Origin: Chionoecetes opilio
Lineage: Eukaryota > Arthropoda > Malacostraca > Decapoda > Majidae
Direction of reading: 5' to 3'
NCBI GenBank assembly: GCA_016584305.1
Contig: JACEEZ010018607.1
Span: 1 to 64,000, forward strand
DNA: 64,000 nucleotides
Both the position numbers and the translations under genes were made by a program. Under the pieces are notes generated by a model, which had not been told where the DNA came from, searched no databases, and worked only from the letters and a program-made list of their open reading frames with translations. Shown here piece by piece: positions 45,503 through 57,431 of this stretch (position 1 is the first letter of the stretch; every line of letters begins with the position of its first letter).

Positions 45503-46457
45503 GTTGTAACATACAGGAAAAGTGCTATGCTCATACTGTCCCTTCTCCAAATCTACTATTATCCAGTTTGCCTTTAAGTCCACTTCTTGCATTAAACACT
45601 TTTGCATCAAGGTTGTTTCAGGCTTCTATGCTTCTATACGGGAAGCTGTATTTTTTTATGTCCCCTCTTGCATGTTGTCCTTTTCAATTTCTTCTCACAA
45701 CCTCTTGCACTTCTATCGTCCCACACAAACAGATCTTCTCTATCAATTTTTTCCAGACCCATTGATACTCTATACACTGCATAAAATCTCCCCTTTCTCT
45801 TCTTTCTCAAGAGTTGGGAGTTTTAGCTTGAAAGTCTTTCTTCATATGGTAAATCTCTCAGGCTTGGAGCCATTTTTGTGGCTGCTTTTTGTATTCTCTC
45901 AATCTTCCTTATATCTTTTTTTTTATGTGGGGACCAAATCACTCCCGCATATTCCAACCTTGGTCGAATCAAGGATGTTATCAATTTCTTATTATAAATT
46001 TTCTTAATCATCTTTTCATCCAGATATTTGAATGCCATTCTTTATATTCCTCAGAAAATTGATATGTATATCCTGTGATCTTGTTTTAGCTTATCAGGTG
46101 ACAAATTATCTGTAATCCATACTCCCAGATCTTTCGACCTTTGTTTTGATTATCCATTCATTTCCCATCGAATACTTTCCTCTCTGTCTCTTTTTGCTAC
46201 TGCCCATTTCCATCACTTACACTTTTTAGCTTTAAACTCCATTCCCATAATTGACCCCAAATCTAAAAAATCTTATCTAGACCCTTTTGAAATCCTCACA
46301 GCCCTCTTTACTTTCTACTTTTCTTAGTAATCATCATCAGCAAATAACCTCATATAACTGTTTTTTCCCCTCTTGTCATATCATTTACATAGACCAAGAA
46401 CATCACTGGGGCCAATACTGATCCTTGAGGAACTCCACTTACACACTCCCACCATTC
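45503..46457 (-). pseudogene. LINE copy C, reverse-transcriptase C-terminal half
   Basis: The 3' end (AACATACAGGAAAAGTGCTATG on plus) is followed inward by the ORF tail and by the minus frame 46038-45823. That frame carries RPRLEYAGVIWSPHKKKDIR, KIERIQKAATKM and PSLRDLPYEERLSS, the thumb/connection region following the RT domain. The catalytic FADD is visible near 46325-46345 with a frameshift. The copy is cut at about 46457, where a Tigger-like end begins. It is inactive. Confidence 0.85.
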
Positions 46458-46459
46458 TA

Positions 46460-46600
46460 CAGTACCCTCCCGAGTTTCACGCTATGCGAGTTTTGTGATC
46501 CGCGAGTTTTGCGCTGAGTCCTAAATTTTTACCACCCCGACTTTCACGCATTATCCCCCCCGAGTTTCGCGCTGCTTCGTACACTTTTTTTTCTTCTTTT
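46460..46600. mobile_element. Tigger/pogo-like terminus with CGAGTTT.GCGC repeats
   Basis: TA at 46458-46459 is followed by CAGTACCCTCCCGAGTTTCACG, then GCGAGTTTTGTGATCCGCGAG, TTTTGCGCTGAG and later CGAGTTTCGCGCTGC. The TA-CAGT start and the repeated CGAG(T)n motifs fit a Tc1/mariner Tigger-type terminus. The element truncates LINE copy C on one side and abuts LINE copy D on the other. Confidence 0.5.
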
Positions 46601-47671
46601 TTGGGGGTTTATTTACCTGTTGTATTTACCTAGTTGTAAAATACAGGAAAAGAGCTATGCTCGTACTGCCCCGTCTCCAAATCTAATATTATCCAGTTTG
46701 CCTTTGAAGTCCAGAAACTTCTTGCATTAATCACTTTTGCATCAAGGTTGTTCCAGGCTTTTTATGCTTCTATACGGGAAGCTGTATTTTGTTTTGTCCC
46801 TCTTGCATGTTGTCCTTTTCAATTTCTTCTCATGACCTCTTGCATTTCTATCGTCCACACACAAACAGATCTTCCTTATCAATTTTTTCCAGACCCATTG
46901 ATGCTCTATACATGCTAAAAAATCTCCCCTTTTTTTCTTTTCTCAAGAGTTGGGAGTTTTAGTCTAGAAAGACTTTCCTCATATGTTAAATCTTTCAGGC
47001 TTGGACCCAAAATTTTTGCGGCTGCTCTTTGTATTCTCTCAATCTTCCTTATATCCTTCTTTTTATTGTGGTGACCAAATCACTGCCGCATATTTCCAAC
47101 CTTGGTCGAATCAAAGATGTTATCAATTTCTTAATCATCTCTTCATCCAGATATTTGAATGACATTTTATATTCCTCAGCAACTGGTATGTATCTCCAGT
47201 GATCTTGTTTATATGCTTCTCAGGTGACAAATTATCTGTAATCCACACTCCCAGATCTTTTTCGACCTTTGTTTGATTATCCATTAATTTCCCATCGAAA
47301 ACTTTCCTCTCTGTCTCTTTTGTACTGCCCATTTCATCACTTTACACTTTTTAACTTTAAACTCCATTTCCCATAGTTAAACTCCATCTAAAAATCTTAT
47401 CTAGACCCTTTTTGTAAATCCTCAAGTCCTCTTTACTTTCTACTTTTCTTAGTAATTTAGTATCATCAGCGAATAAACTCATACAACTGTTCACTCCCTC
47501 TGTCATATAAATTTACATAGACCAAGAACATCACTGGGGCAAATCTGATCCTTGAGGAACCCCATTTATCACACTGCCCCATTCTGACTTCTGATTTTTT
47601 ATTACTGTTCTCATCTCTCTGTTGCTCAAAAGTCTTCCATCCACTTCAGAAAAAACCACCCTTCAATCCTC

Positions 47672-47890
47672 CTACGTTCTAGCTTCCGGGAGCAGTCTCT
47701 TATGAGGTACCTTGTCAAATGCCTTCTTTAGGTCCAAGTATATGCAATCGACCCACCCCTCTCTTTCCTGTGTCACATCAATCACTCTCGAGTAAAAGCT
47801 TAATAAATTCGTTGTACATGACTTTCCTCCTCTAAATCCAAACTGGCCACCTGCGAGTGTGTTTAAACTCTCCCCAAATATTTCAACCAT
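47672..47890 (-). pseudogene. LINE copy D, RT fingers/palm fragment
   Basis: This 72-codon minus frame holds the conserved start of the RT domain: GGQFGFRGGKSCTTNLLSFY, RVIDVTQEREGWVDCIYLDL, KKAFDKVPHKRLL. The first catalytic aspartate lies in the YLDLKKAFD segment. The frame stops right after HKRLL because of a shift; the palm continues in another frame to the FADD motif. The start codon is internal and not meaningful. Confidence 0.85.
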
Positions 47891-50040
47891 CGTCCTTCCA
47901 CAATTTTTTTAACATTTTTGCCACTACACTTGTTAATGATATGGCCTGTAATTTAATGTTTTTCTTTGTCTCCTCCTTTGTGAATTGGCACAAATTTTCT
48001 CTTTTCCAATCAAGCGGGACTCTGCTCTCCTTGAGTGAAACTCTCAATACACTATGTAACTTTCCTGCTAGTTGGTTACTGCACTCTTTCATTATCCAAT
48101 TCGACACTCTATCTGGACCCGGGCTTTTTTCACATCTTGACTTTCCATTAGCCTTTTTACTTCTATTTCGTCTACTTTTATGTCTTCCATTATATTTTCT
48201 TTTGATATTATATTTTTAGTTTTAAATTCACTTTCTTTTTGTAAATACAGTTTGTAAGCACTTATTCATTACCTCAGCCTGTTGTAATGCATCTTCGTAA
48301 CACTAGCCTTCTACCTTCAGCTTATCTATTCCTTCCTTGTTTTTCATTTTTCCATTTATATATATATATATTCATAGAAAAGTTTCGGTTCGTTCTTACA
48401 TTTTTTTATTATATTTCTCTCATAGTTACTTCTTCTTCTCTCGGGATTCTTAATATTCATTTCTAGTTATTTTGTACTTCTCCCAAAGGTTGATACCTTT
48501 CCTTTTTTCCTCCAACTATTCCAATTTTTTTCTCTTTCTAGTCTTGCTAATTCACAAATTTTTTGTTAAACCATTCATTCTTTTTCTTTTCTCTGATAAA
48601 CTATCCTTGGAACATAACTATTATTCCTTCTGTGTAAATTCGGGTGAACTCATCCCATTTTTTCTGGGTACTCCTTGTTGCATGGAAACTACTCCAGTCT
48701 GTCTCTCCGAAAAATGTTCTTATCCGTCAAAGTTGCTTTTCCATAATTTTCTTCCTATCTTGTTCTTCTCTTCTCCCTTTTTTTGCCACATTTACTTCAA
48801 ATTCAATAAGTACATGGTCACTCTTTCCAAGTGGGGACTGATAATTATAATTTACTTTACTAATTACTTCCAGTTCTTTCGTCAATAGTAGATCTAGTCT
48901 TGATGGTTCTTCGCTACCTCCCGAATCTTGTATTCTCTTTAATCCACTGAGTCATAATGTTATTCATTACCAGATCCAACAATGTACCACCCCATGAGTT
49001 TCTCCTCCTTCAGTATACCATTCTTCCCAGCAAACTTCTTTGCAGTTAAAATCTCCCATCAAAATTATGGTTTCACAATTTTCCATCATATTCTTTAAAC
49101 ATTGCTTGTGTCTCTTATCATGTCTCCATAATCCTCTTTTCCCCAGGAATTTGTCTTAGGTGGAATGTATACGAGTACTAAGTCTCTTATTCTTCCTTTT
49201 TTCATCACCAACTCTACCTTTAACACCCCTGCCATACCTTCTCCTTTTTCCACATTAACTACTTTCCACATCCTTCCTTGGATGTGATGTGAATGGTGTT
49301 AAAACATCATTTAAACACCAAATTAACCACCTCCCTTTTTCTGATTTCTGTTTTGCTCCATACATTATATTGGGCCCTCCCACAACCCTTTCACATGCTC
49401 AGAATCTCTCAGCTTCGTTTCTAAATAAACCAGTATTTGGTTTCTTGGCTCTCAGGTAATCATTTACTTCTGTTAATGTTGACACTAGCCCATTTATATT
49501 TGTGTACAATACACGCCATCCTTTTTCATTTCCTCTGAACTGTTTCTCTTACTCTTTCTTTTTAGATACCACTTCTGCAGTTTTTGTCCCAAAAAATCTC
49601 CAATAGAATTTCTGTTTTTCCTCTTCCGTTCTCAATTCGTTATTTTCTTTTGCTTCTTTAAACAGTACATTCAAACTGGGTCTTTCTTCCTTATTTCAAT
49701 CTTTTCTTTTCCATATTTTCTTTATTCTTCTGTCTTTGCCAGTTTCCATGCCTTAGACCCTATATCTTGTGCTGTAGCTTTGACCTAAACTAACTTTTAA
49801 GGGGGGGGGCCCCTTCCTCCCCCATATTTGCCTAACCTATGTATCTCTTCTATTTCTTCTATCTTCGTATTTTCTTCTATACTTTAAATATTTTTTTGCC
49901 ACTTTTTTTCTTCCTCTTCTCTTATGTTTTCTTTGGGCAGCACTTTTTTCTTTAAAACCAAAATAATGACATTTCTTTTTGTCCACTGTATCTCTTAAAT
50001 AAATTTTCTTTTTGTTTGATCACTTTGACTACTTCTTTGG

Positions 50041-50289
50041 TCAGATTTTTCTATTCATTTCTTGATTTCTATTATTTGACGTAAGCTTTCTTGGTCTTTT
50101 TTTTTTTCTATCTTCCATGCTTTTTTCATCTTTCATTTCCTCTTGTGTCATTTTCAATTTCTTACGTACTGAATTCATTTCTGCATGCATTTTCACTACC
50201 TTTTCGTCGTCTTGTTTACAATTCAGGTCATCCACCATTTTTAGTATAGTATTATCATTTTCCAAAACAATCACTTTTCCCTTTTCCAT
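50041..50289 (-). pseudogene. LINE copy D, ORF1 coiled-coil fragment
   Basis: An 82-codon minus frame rich in Lys, Glu and Asp, including VVKMHAEMNSVRKKLKMTQ and EEMKDEKSMEDRKKK. Heptad-like spacing suggests a coiled coil, typical of the trimerising N-terminal part of LINE ORF1 proteins. It lies upstream of the RLGKY segment in transcription order. It is isolated from that segment by frameshifts. A host gene is unlikely given the surrounding collinear LINE sequence. Confidence 0.6.
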
Positions 50290-50772
50290 CTTTTCTAGTT
50301 TTTCATCATCTCGTGTACTAAATCCTCTAGCATTATAACTCTCCTCTGATTCATTTTAATCCCTAATAAATCTTTTTCTTTAGTGTCAAAGCCATCAAAA
50401 GGCGTCCTGGAGTTTTCCTCCATCTTGTTTACTTTTTCACTTCTAATTTTTTTCACTTTTGGATCAATCATTTTAAGACGGGACTATTTCACTGCACAGC
50501 TCTCACCTGTACGTACTCTAGGTCTCCTTGGGTCCTCTGCCCTCTGCGTCCTTGTTTGGTCACAGCAGCCAGTCACCATAGCCAGTTGTGGAGGAGCCTT
50601 TGTGGTGCCCGAAGCTTCGAAGCAAGGCGGTTCAATGAAGCACCACCACAAGGGGCACACCTTCTTCACGGCCACGCACAGGAGTCACGGGACCGTCTGG
50701 TATATAACGAGGATGGGACCGGGACAGGGGGGAGATTCCTGCGACTGCACTTACACTCCACACACCACTCAC

Positions 50773-50960
50773 GGAGCTACGGACCTCACCTACGCCCTGG
50801 TCATCCTCCTCCTTGTCTACCTGTATGGGTTACAGGGAGCTACGGACCTCACCTACGCCCTGGCCAGCCCCCCTCGTCTACCCGTATGGGTTACAGGGAG
50901 CTACGGACCTCACCTACGCCCTGGCCAGCCGCCTCATCTACCTGCATGGGTTACGAGGCT
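50773..50960 (+). repeat. Tandem repeat, ~62 bp unit, 3 copies
   Basis: GGAGCTACGGACCTCACCTA begins at 50773, 50836 and 50897, each followed by CGCCCTGG, a C/T-rich segment, CTACC and GTATGGGTTAC or GCATGGGTTAC. Overlapping frames in all three phases translate the repeat. It probably lies in the LTR or leader of the adjacent gag remnant; GTATATAACGAGG at about 50699-50711 could be a TATA box. Confidence 0.75.
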
Positions 50961-51145
50961 TAGTAACCCTACGACTCGTCCTCCTGGTTCGGTTCTGCTT
51001 CACACGTCCTCCACGTACGTTATCTTCCTTGTGGCAACGTATTATTGTTTGTGATCCAGCGACCCGTGTACTTTATTGACATATGTTGGTGACGGCTAAT
51101 TAATGTTAAGGAAAGGGCAAAGTTACGGTGTGTTTACTTAACTTG

Positions 51146-51185
51146 AGCCTGTGACAGCGTGAGTCAATAATTGGTGACCTCGGAG
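51146..51185 (+). promoter_or_regulatory. Candidate primer-binding site before gag
   Basis: AATTGGTGACCTCGGAGTGACC (about 51169-51191) resembles the TTGGTGACCC-type primer-binding segment that follows the 5' LTR in some Ty3/Gypsy elements. GAGTCA just upstream could be the LTR end. No second LTR was found in the window. Confidence 0.35.
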
Positions 51186-51227
51186 TGACCTGTGAAGCCC
51201 CACGTTGAATAGTGAACTGTGAAGTGA

Positions 51228-51830
51228 GTGACATGGCGAACTGAGCGGTTGCAATTACCGTCTTTCCACCACAATGTACAGGATTGGCTGCTGCCGTCCA
51301 GGGCTACCTGGCTAACACCTCGGCCAACGACAACAAAAATTAAACGCTGTTGTCTGTGCCTTGCCTACCGAAGTAGCCACACTCGTACAAAGCACAATCA
51401 CCTCGCCCACTCCAACAGATTCGCGGCTCTAAAGAGTGCTCTGTTAGTTGTGTACCGAAGACCAGTCCACCATCATCTACAGGAGCTGCAAACCATCACT
51501 TTGGGGGACATGAGGCCGTCTATTCTGTGGCAGCAGATGCAAACTAATTAATATACAGTGCAACACGTCATTGCCAACAGCAGTGCTTTGATCCATGTTT
51601 CTTCAGAAGTTGCCTTGGGAGGTAAGAGTTGCTCTGTCCTCTTTTGATGATTCTATCTATTATTACATTCATCTCTGCAGCCGATCGAATGATATCACAA
51701 TTGTCAGACCGTACTCATTCTACCGCACTTGCACCGAATCCAGCATTATCCAATGTTGTAAATACTTTCTCCACCGATAGAATTCTGCCGATAGTTGCCG
51801 ATAGAATACACTGATAGTTCTGCTAGAATT
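51228..51830 (+). pseudogene. Ty3/Gypsy retrotransposon gag (capsid) remnant
   Basis: Plus-strand segments in alternating frames carry a recognisable capsid pattern. They are PTEVATLVQSTITSPTPTDS (about 51362-51421), LKSALLVVY, LQELQTITLGDMRPSILWQQ (51477-51536), LQKLPWEVRVALSSFDDS (51601-51654) and AADRMISQLSDR (about 51676-51711). The LGD..PS.LW..M and LP..VR..L..... LA..ADR motifs are standard in Ty3/Gypsy capsids. At least two frameshifts separate the blocks, and the copy lacks protease and RT downstream. The N-terminal ATG at 51231 follows a plausible leader. It is a retroelement remnant rather than a host gene. Confidence 0.75.
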
Positions 51831-51839
51831 GAGTTAGGC

Positions 51840-53245
51840 TATTTCTTCTCTTCAAATAAAGAAAACCTTAATTCCCACTAGATTTCAAGGCCTGATAGAG
51901 ATTTGAATAGATGATCATTTATATGCAGAGTTTGAGGCTTTGTTCTTAATATTTCCCTTTTTTCCTTTGACTTAGAAATTTTCGTGCATTATTTAACAAT
52001 TTTCTGCTTTCCTGCAACTTGGAAAAACATTGTAAATGGAGTTTGCTAGCATATTAAGGGTTACTTGCTTTTATAGTATCATGAACAACCACTCAAAAAT
52101 ACTGATCACCCACTTCTTGCAGCTCAGTTCACCAAGATAGATTAGATATTAGATAGCAAGCTGTTCTGTAGCCACACACCATTATAAAGCACCAAATAAA
52201 CTGTCCCTCTGTAGAAAGTTTTTAAAAAGTTTTAAAAGTTATTTCAAATTTCCATGCATGCATAGCAACCTTTGCTGTACAATTATCCTAATAATACACA
52301 CATGGAACTTCTGGACAGGTCAATAGTGGTTCATTTTGACAGGAATTTGTGATATTGAGGCACCGGACCCAAAAAACACGCAGCAGTCAAACACTCTTCA
52401 CAGTTGTGAATGACTGTGCAATTATCTGCAAGTAAAAATAGAGGCAGCACAATGCAAAATACAGTAGAATGCAAATACATTGAGCTTAATCTGTATACAC
52501 AGTATGAACTAGCTCCCCACAGCATAAATCTTTGTTTCAACTGGATATGCAGAGATCATAATATATCCTTTACCTACAACAAATAAACAATAGAACAATA
52601 CCAACAATGTCTGTGCCCTTCCCTATCAGTCCTATACCTTATATCTCTTTCCATCATCTCTTCCTTCCTCTTGTCCATCACTTTGTCCTTTCCTCCACTA
52701 TGCTATGAATTTTCTCATCTAATATGGGGAGAATTTTTTTTCTTCTATTTCGTTATTCCCCTTCCTTCAATCTGCCATATCCTGCTCCCATCTCAATTTC
52801 ATGTCTGCCTGAGCCAGATACTCAGCCTGCTCCTCAGGATGGTATTCAATACTATAGAAACACAGAAAAAGGATTTCATAACTTTATAACTATTTTCTCA
52901 TATTGCTCATATTCTCAGGGCAGCTACCTCATTTAACACTTCTTCCATCTCCTCCTAACATTTGCTCACCACTGACAAGCTGAACAATATCTTACTCAAA
53001 CACTGCATCATGCCCTGTAATGCCAGTGCTCCCACAATTACCTCTCTCACCAAATTAGCCTTAATTTGTTTGTCTTCTTCCTGTTATTGCAGCTTTAGGT
53101 GAGGCAGCAGGGGATGCCAAGCAGGCTTGATTGTATAGATTGCTATTTTCTCCCAGGCCACACATAGCAGGTCAATGGTATCTTTTATTTGCAACTGTTA
53201 CCAAAATTTCTTCACTGTCATCAATGCCTACCGTAGATAACACTT
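51840..53245. other. No supported gene
   Basis: A/T-leaning DNA without recognisable frames, elements or simple repeats beyond short pyrimidine runs at 52610-52760. Confidence 0.45.
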
Positions 53246-53249
53246 TAGT

Positions 53250-53700
53250 CGCCAGCTGCAATAATGTCGCCAGCCACCAAATATTACGAATTATAGCATC
53301 ACTACTGATTTTTATGTGCCACTGAAGATGATACACAGTAGTTTATATCATGACTGTATAATCTACCCTGTTTCAGCATTGTTTTATGCTTTATATCTGC
53401 AAGTATATACGGTTTCAAATTTCGCTACTCGTTTTTTTTCCGTGCGACGACGACGGTGGCGGGAGGACACTCAGAAAATAAACACTAATTGCCGACCTTA
53501 GTGTTGGTCGCCACTCTGGTGATATTTTGGTCATTTGTTCATTTATAGCCATAATATGATACAGATGAAGACACAAAATGTCACAGACTCTCCAGATAGC
53601 CCCTTCTAACTTTCCTGAAATCATGGATGTAGAAATGTAAGTATTAATGCCACCAGACATCTGTACATCGAAAAAAAAAAACACTGTCCTGGTGACTTTA
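53250..53700 (+). repeat. Dispersed repeat 'A', copy 3 (cleanest)
   Basis: This is the best-preserved copy, about 450 bp, from CGCCAGCCACCAAATATTAC to CACTGTCCTGGTGACTT. It matches 51-270 and 23545-23970 in order. It contains a GACGACGACGG run and no coding frame. Terminal inverted repeats are not evident, so the class is unknown. Confidence 0.75.
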
Positions 53701-54074
53701 GTGATATCTACGGTAGTGACTTGTTGGTCCCCCTGCTGGTTGGTCTCTCCTGCCTGGTCAGTGTTCCTTGCCTAGTCTGTTTGGTTACCATTGTCGCTTA
53801 CTTCGGCCACCTCCTTTAGTTCAACTATGCTCTCCATTAGCCTTCTCATTTTTTTATGAATCACAGCACTGAAGTAAAGTTTGACAAGAGGTTAATTCCT
53901 GGTCCAGTGGTTGTAATTGAGATGTCGTGTTTCAGGGAAGAAACTGTACAAGCACATTAGGGTGGCAGTCAATCCAGATTTTTTTCTTCTTTGATTTCAT
54001 ATACTGTGGATTGCAGTACATTAAACTGTTTAAAAATGTCACACTTTGTACCCTTTCAATAATTATCTAGTCCT

Positions 54075-54495
54075 TTCTTGTGCTTATTATTGGTCTACTT
54101 CTTCCAAACTTTCACAGAATCCTTCAAATATATATAAAACGTTCATATAAAATGGGAAGGAAATGGCCAGTTTGCTAACTAGGGTAACACAGAAGATGAA
54201 ATATGCAGTTTAGGTTAGCTTAGGTGAGGCTTAGATTATATTAAGTACGGTAATGTTTGGAGTAGTTTAGGTTTAGGTCAGGTCTAGGTCAAGTTGGGTA
54301 GGTTAGATGTGTAGGTCTATTATTAGGCTACTATTAAAACTCGCAAATCTAACCTAACTATTTAAACTAAACCTAGTTCTACTTCCTCTACTTCCCCCCC
54401 CCCCCCTCCCTCCCCACTTTATATTAACGTTTCATATGTATAATATGAAGGGTTCTGTGAAAGTTTGGAAGCAAACCAATAAAATAAATGATGGA
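54075..54495. repeat. Foldback element with TTAGG/CCTAA loop
   Basis: The left arm (about 54075-54157) has TTATTGGT, CTTCCAAACTTTCACAGAA, CCTTCA, ACGTTCATAT and ATGGGAAGG. The right arm (about 54406-54495) is the inverse: CGTTTCATATG, TGAAGGGTTCTGTGAAAG, TTTGGAAG, ACCAATAA. Between them are TTTAGGTTTAGG-like units (54200-54330) and CTAACCTAACT (54350). It is the same architecture as 25005-25435. Confidence 0.75.
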
Positions 54496-54614
54496 AAGGA
54501 CTCTAAGTCTAGACATTAACCAAAAAGATCATCAAAATCTATCAGAAAAATTGCCTCTTTCTTAATTTAGAAAAAAGGTGATGCTGAGAAACCGTGCATG
54601 AAGCCATATAGCTA

Positions 54615-56835
54615 GAGATAACAATGGTCAGGGGCAGTGATAGATAACAATGGTCAGGGGCAGTGATAGATAACAATGGTCAGGGGCAGTGATAGATAAC
54701 AATGGTCAGGGGCAGTGATAGATAACAATGGTCAGGGGCAGTGATAGATAACAATGGTCAGGGGCAGTGATAGATAACAATGGTCAGGGGCAGGATAGAT
54801 AACAATGGTCAGGGGCAGTGATAGATAACAATGGTCAGGGGCTGTGATAGATAACAATGGTCAGGGGCAGTGATAGATAACAATGGTCAGGGGCTGTGAT
54901 AGATAACAAAGGTCAGGGGCTGTGATAGATAACAATGGTCAGGGGCTGTGATAGGTAACAATGGTCAGGGGCAGTGATAGATAACAATGGTCAGGGGCAG
55001 TGATAGATAACAATGGTCAGGGGCAGTGATAGATAACAATGGTCAGGGACAGTGATAGATAACAATGGTCAGGGGCTGTGATAGATAACAATGGTCAGGG
55101 GCAGTGATAGATAACAATGGTCAGGGGCAGTGATAGATAACAAAGGTCAGGGGTTGTGATAGATAACAATGGTCAGGGGCAGTGATAGATAACAATGGTC
55201 AGGGGCTGTGATAGATAACAATGGTCAGGGGCAGTGATAGATAACAATGGTCAGGGGCTGTGATAGATAACAAAGGTCAGGGGCAGTGATAGATAACAAT
55301 GGTCAGGGGCAGTGATAGATAACAATGGTCAGGGGCAGTGATAGATATCAATGGTCAGGGGCAGTGATAGATAACAATGGTCAGGGGCTGTGATAGATAA
55401 CAATGGTCAGGGGCTGTGATAGATAACAATGGTCAGGGGCAGTGATAGATAACAATGGTCAGGGGCAGTGATAGATAACAAAGGTCAGGGGCAGTGATAG
55501 ATAACAATGGTCAGGGGCAGTGATAGATAACAATGGTCAGGGGCTGTGATAGATAACAATGGTCAGGGGCAGTGATAGATAACAATGGTCAAGGGCTGTG
55601 ATAGATAACAATGATCAGGGGCTGTGATAGATAACAATGGTCAGGGGTTGTGATAGATAACAATGGTCAGGGGTTGTGATAGATAACAATGGTCAGGGGC
55701 TGTGATAGATAACAAAGGTCAGGGGCTGTGATAGATAACAATGGTCAGGGGCTGTGATAGGTAACAATGGTCAGGGGCAGTGATAGATAACAATGGTCAG
55801 GGGCAGTGATAGATAACAATGGTCAGGGGCAGTGATAGATAACAATGGTCAGGGGCAGTGATAGATAACAATGGTCAGGGGCTGTGATAGAGAACAATGG
55901 TCAGAGGCTGTGATAGATAAACAATGGTCAGGGGCAGATAGATAACAATGGTCAGGGACAGTGATAGATAACAATGGTCAGGGGCTGTGATAGATAACAA
56001 TGGTCAGGGGCTGTGATAGATAACAATGGTCAGGGGCTGTGATAGATAACAATGGTCAGGGGCTGTGATAGATAACAATGGTCAGGGGCAGTGATAGATA
56101 ACAATGGTCAAGGGTTGTGAGAGGTAACAATGGTCAGGGGCTGTGATAGATAACAATGATCAGGGTCTGTGATAGATAACAATGGTCAGGGGCTGTGATA
56201 GATAACAATGGTCAGGGGCTGTGATAGATAACAATGGTCAGGGGCAGTGATAGATAACAATGGTCAAGGGTTGTGAGAGGTAACAATGGTCAGGGGTTGT
56301 GATAGATAACAATGGTCAGGGGTTGTGATAGATAACAATGGTCAGGGGCTGTGATAGATAACAATGGTCAGGGGTTGTGATAGATAACAATGGTCAGGGG
56401 CTGTGATAGATAACAATGGTCAGGGGTTGTGATAGATAACAATGGTCAGGGGCTGTGATAGATAACAATGGTCAGGGGTTGTGATAGATAACAATGGTCA
56501 GGGGTTGTGATAGATAACAATGGTCAGGGGCTGTGATAGATAACAATGGTCAGGGGTTGTGATAGATAACAATGGTCAGGGGCTGTGATAGATAACAATG
56601 GTCAGGGTTGTGATAGATAACAATGGTCAGGGGCTGTGATAGATAACAATGGTCAGGGGTTGTGATAGATAACAATGGTCAGGGGTTGTGATAGATAACA
56701 ATGGTCAGGGGCTGTGATGTATAACAATGGTCAGGGGTTGTGATAGATAACAAAGATCAGGGGTTGTGATAGATAACAAATGGGCAGGGGCTGTGATAGG
56801 TAACAATGGTCGGGAGCTGTGATCGATAACAAGGT
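54615..56835 (+). repeat. 26 bp minisatellite, ~85 units, with higher-order structure
   Basis: Head-to-tail units of GATAACAATGGTCAGGGG plus (CAG/CTG/TTG)TGATA. Three subtypes differ at the trinucleotide after GGGG. The CAG type dominates the left half; CTG and TTG alternate on the right. A seven-unit pattern TTG-TTG-CTG-TTG-CTG-TTG-CTG (182 bp) occurs twice in a row at about 56290-56650 and starts a third time. Private variants are also duplicated at whole-unit distances. No spacers exist, so it is not CRISPR-like. Confidence 0.95.
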
Positions 56836-56985
56836 AAATATTACATTGGTAAAACTGCAGTTTTAAAGCATTACTCCCTATCTTTTCTCTTTCCCTATCC
56901 CCAACAAACATGGGGACCTTGTGGGAAAGTGGTGTTTTAGGGTGGGGAAATAAAAATGAACGGATATATGGGCTTCCGGAAGTTT

Positions 56986-57114
56986 GGGATATCGACACTC
57001 GTGGAGAATGTGGGTCCCGCAGTTTCCCGCTGGCTGTCCCACGGTCTGTGTTGCCAGATCTGTATTTCTGCTGCAGTCACAGTGCAGTGTTACCACGCCA
57101 GGCGAGGCGTCTCT

Positions 57115-57146
<32 letters not shown>

Positions 57147-57352
57147 CTCTCTTCCCTTCTCTCTTTCCTTTCCCTTCTCTCTCTTCCTTTCCCTTCTCTC
57201 TCTTCCTTTCCCTTCTCTCTCTCTCTCTCTCCTCTTTTTTTTTTCATTACTATTTCTTCTCCCCCTCCTCCTCTTCCTTCTCCCTCTTCATCCTCCACCC
57301 GATGAAAATATTCACGATAATATCACATATGGCTATGATGTGTGTGTGTTGT

Positions 57353-57431
<79 letters not shown>

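Larger units (their letters stand above)
46609..50480 (-). pseudogene. LINE copy D, near full-length (ORF1, endonuclease, RT)
   Basis: This minus-strand non-LTR retrotransposon of about 3.9 kb is the most complete in the window. From 5' to 3' it shows an ORF1-type coiled coil (50289-50041), an ORF1 C-terminal segment with RLGKYGGGRGP (near 49800-49841), and an APE-type endonuclease with ILMGDFNCKE (GDFN at 49045-49056) and GKSDHVLIEF (near 48805-48835). The RT fingers follow with FGFRGGKSCTTNLLSF and YLDLKKAFDKVPH (47890-47700), then FADD at 47462-47473 and a tail reaching the 3' tandem CAACTAGGTAAATA. The class is jockey/CR1-like; I do not assign the clade. Many frameshifts and stops break every ORF. 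Confidence 0.85.

Noticed and set aside
50383..51054. 223-codon plus-strand frame
   Set aside because: It runs through a three-copy 62 bp tandem repeat and is open in all three phases there; better explained as a repeat or LTR leader than a gene.
51228..51551. Domesticated host gag-like gene
   Set aside because: The capsid pattern is spread over several frames with stops, so no intact ORF is under visible selection.
54615..56835. Possible CRISPR-like array
   Set aside because: Units are contiguous 26 bp repeats without unique spacers, in an animal-type sequence.
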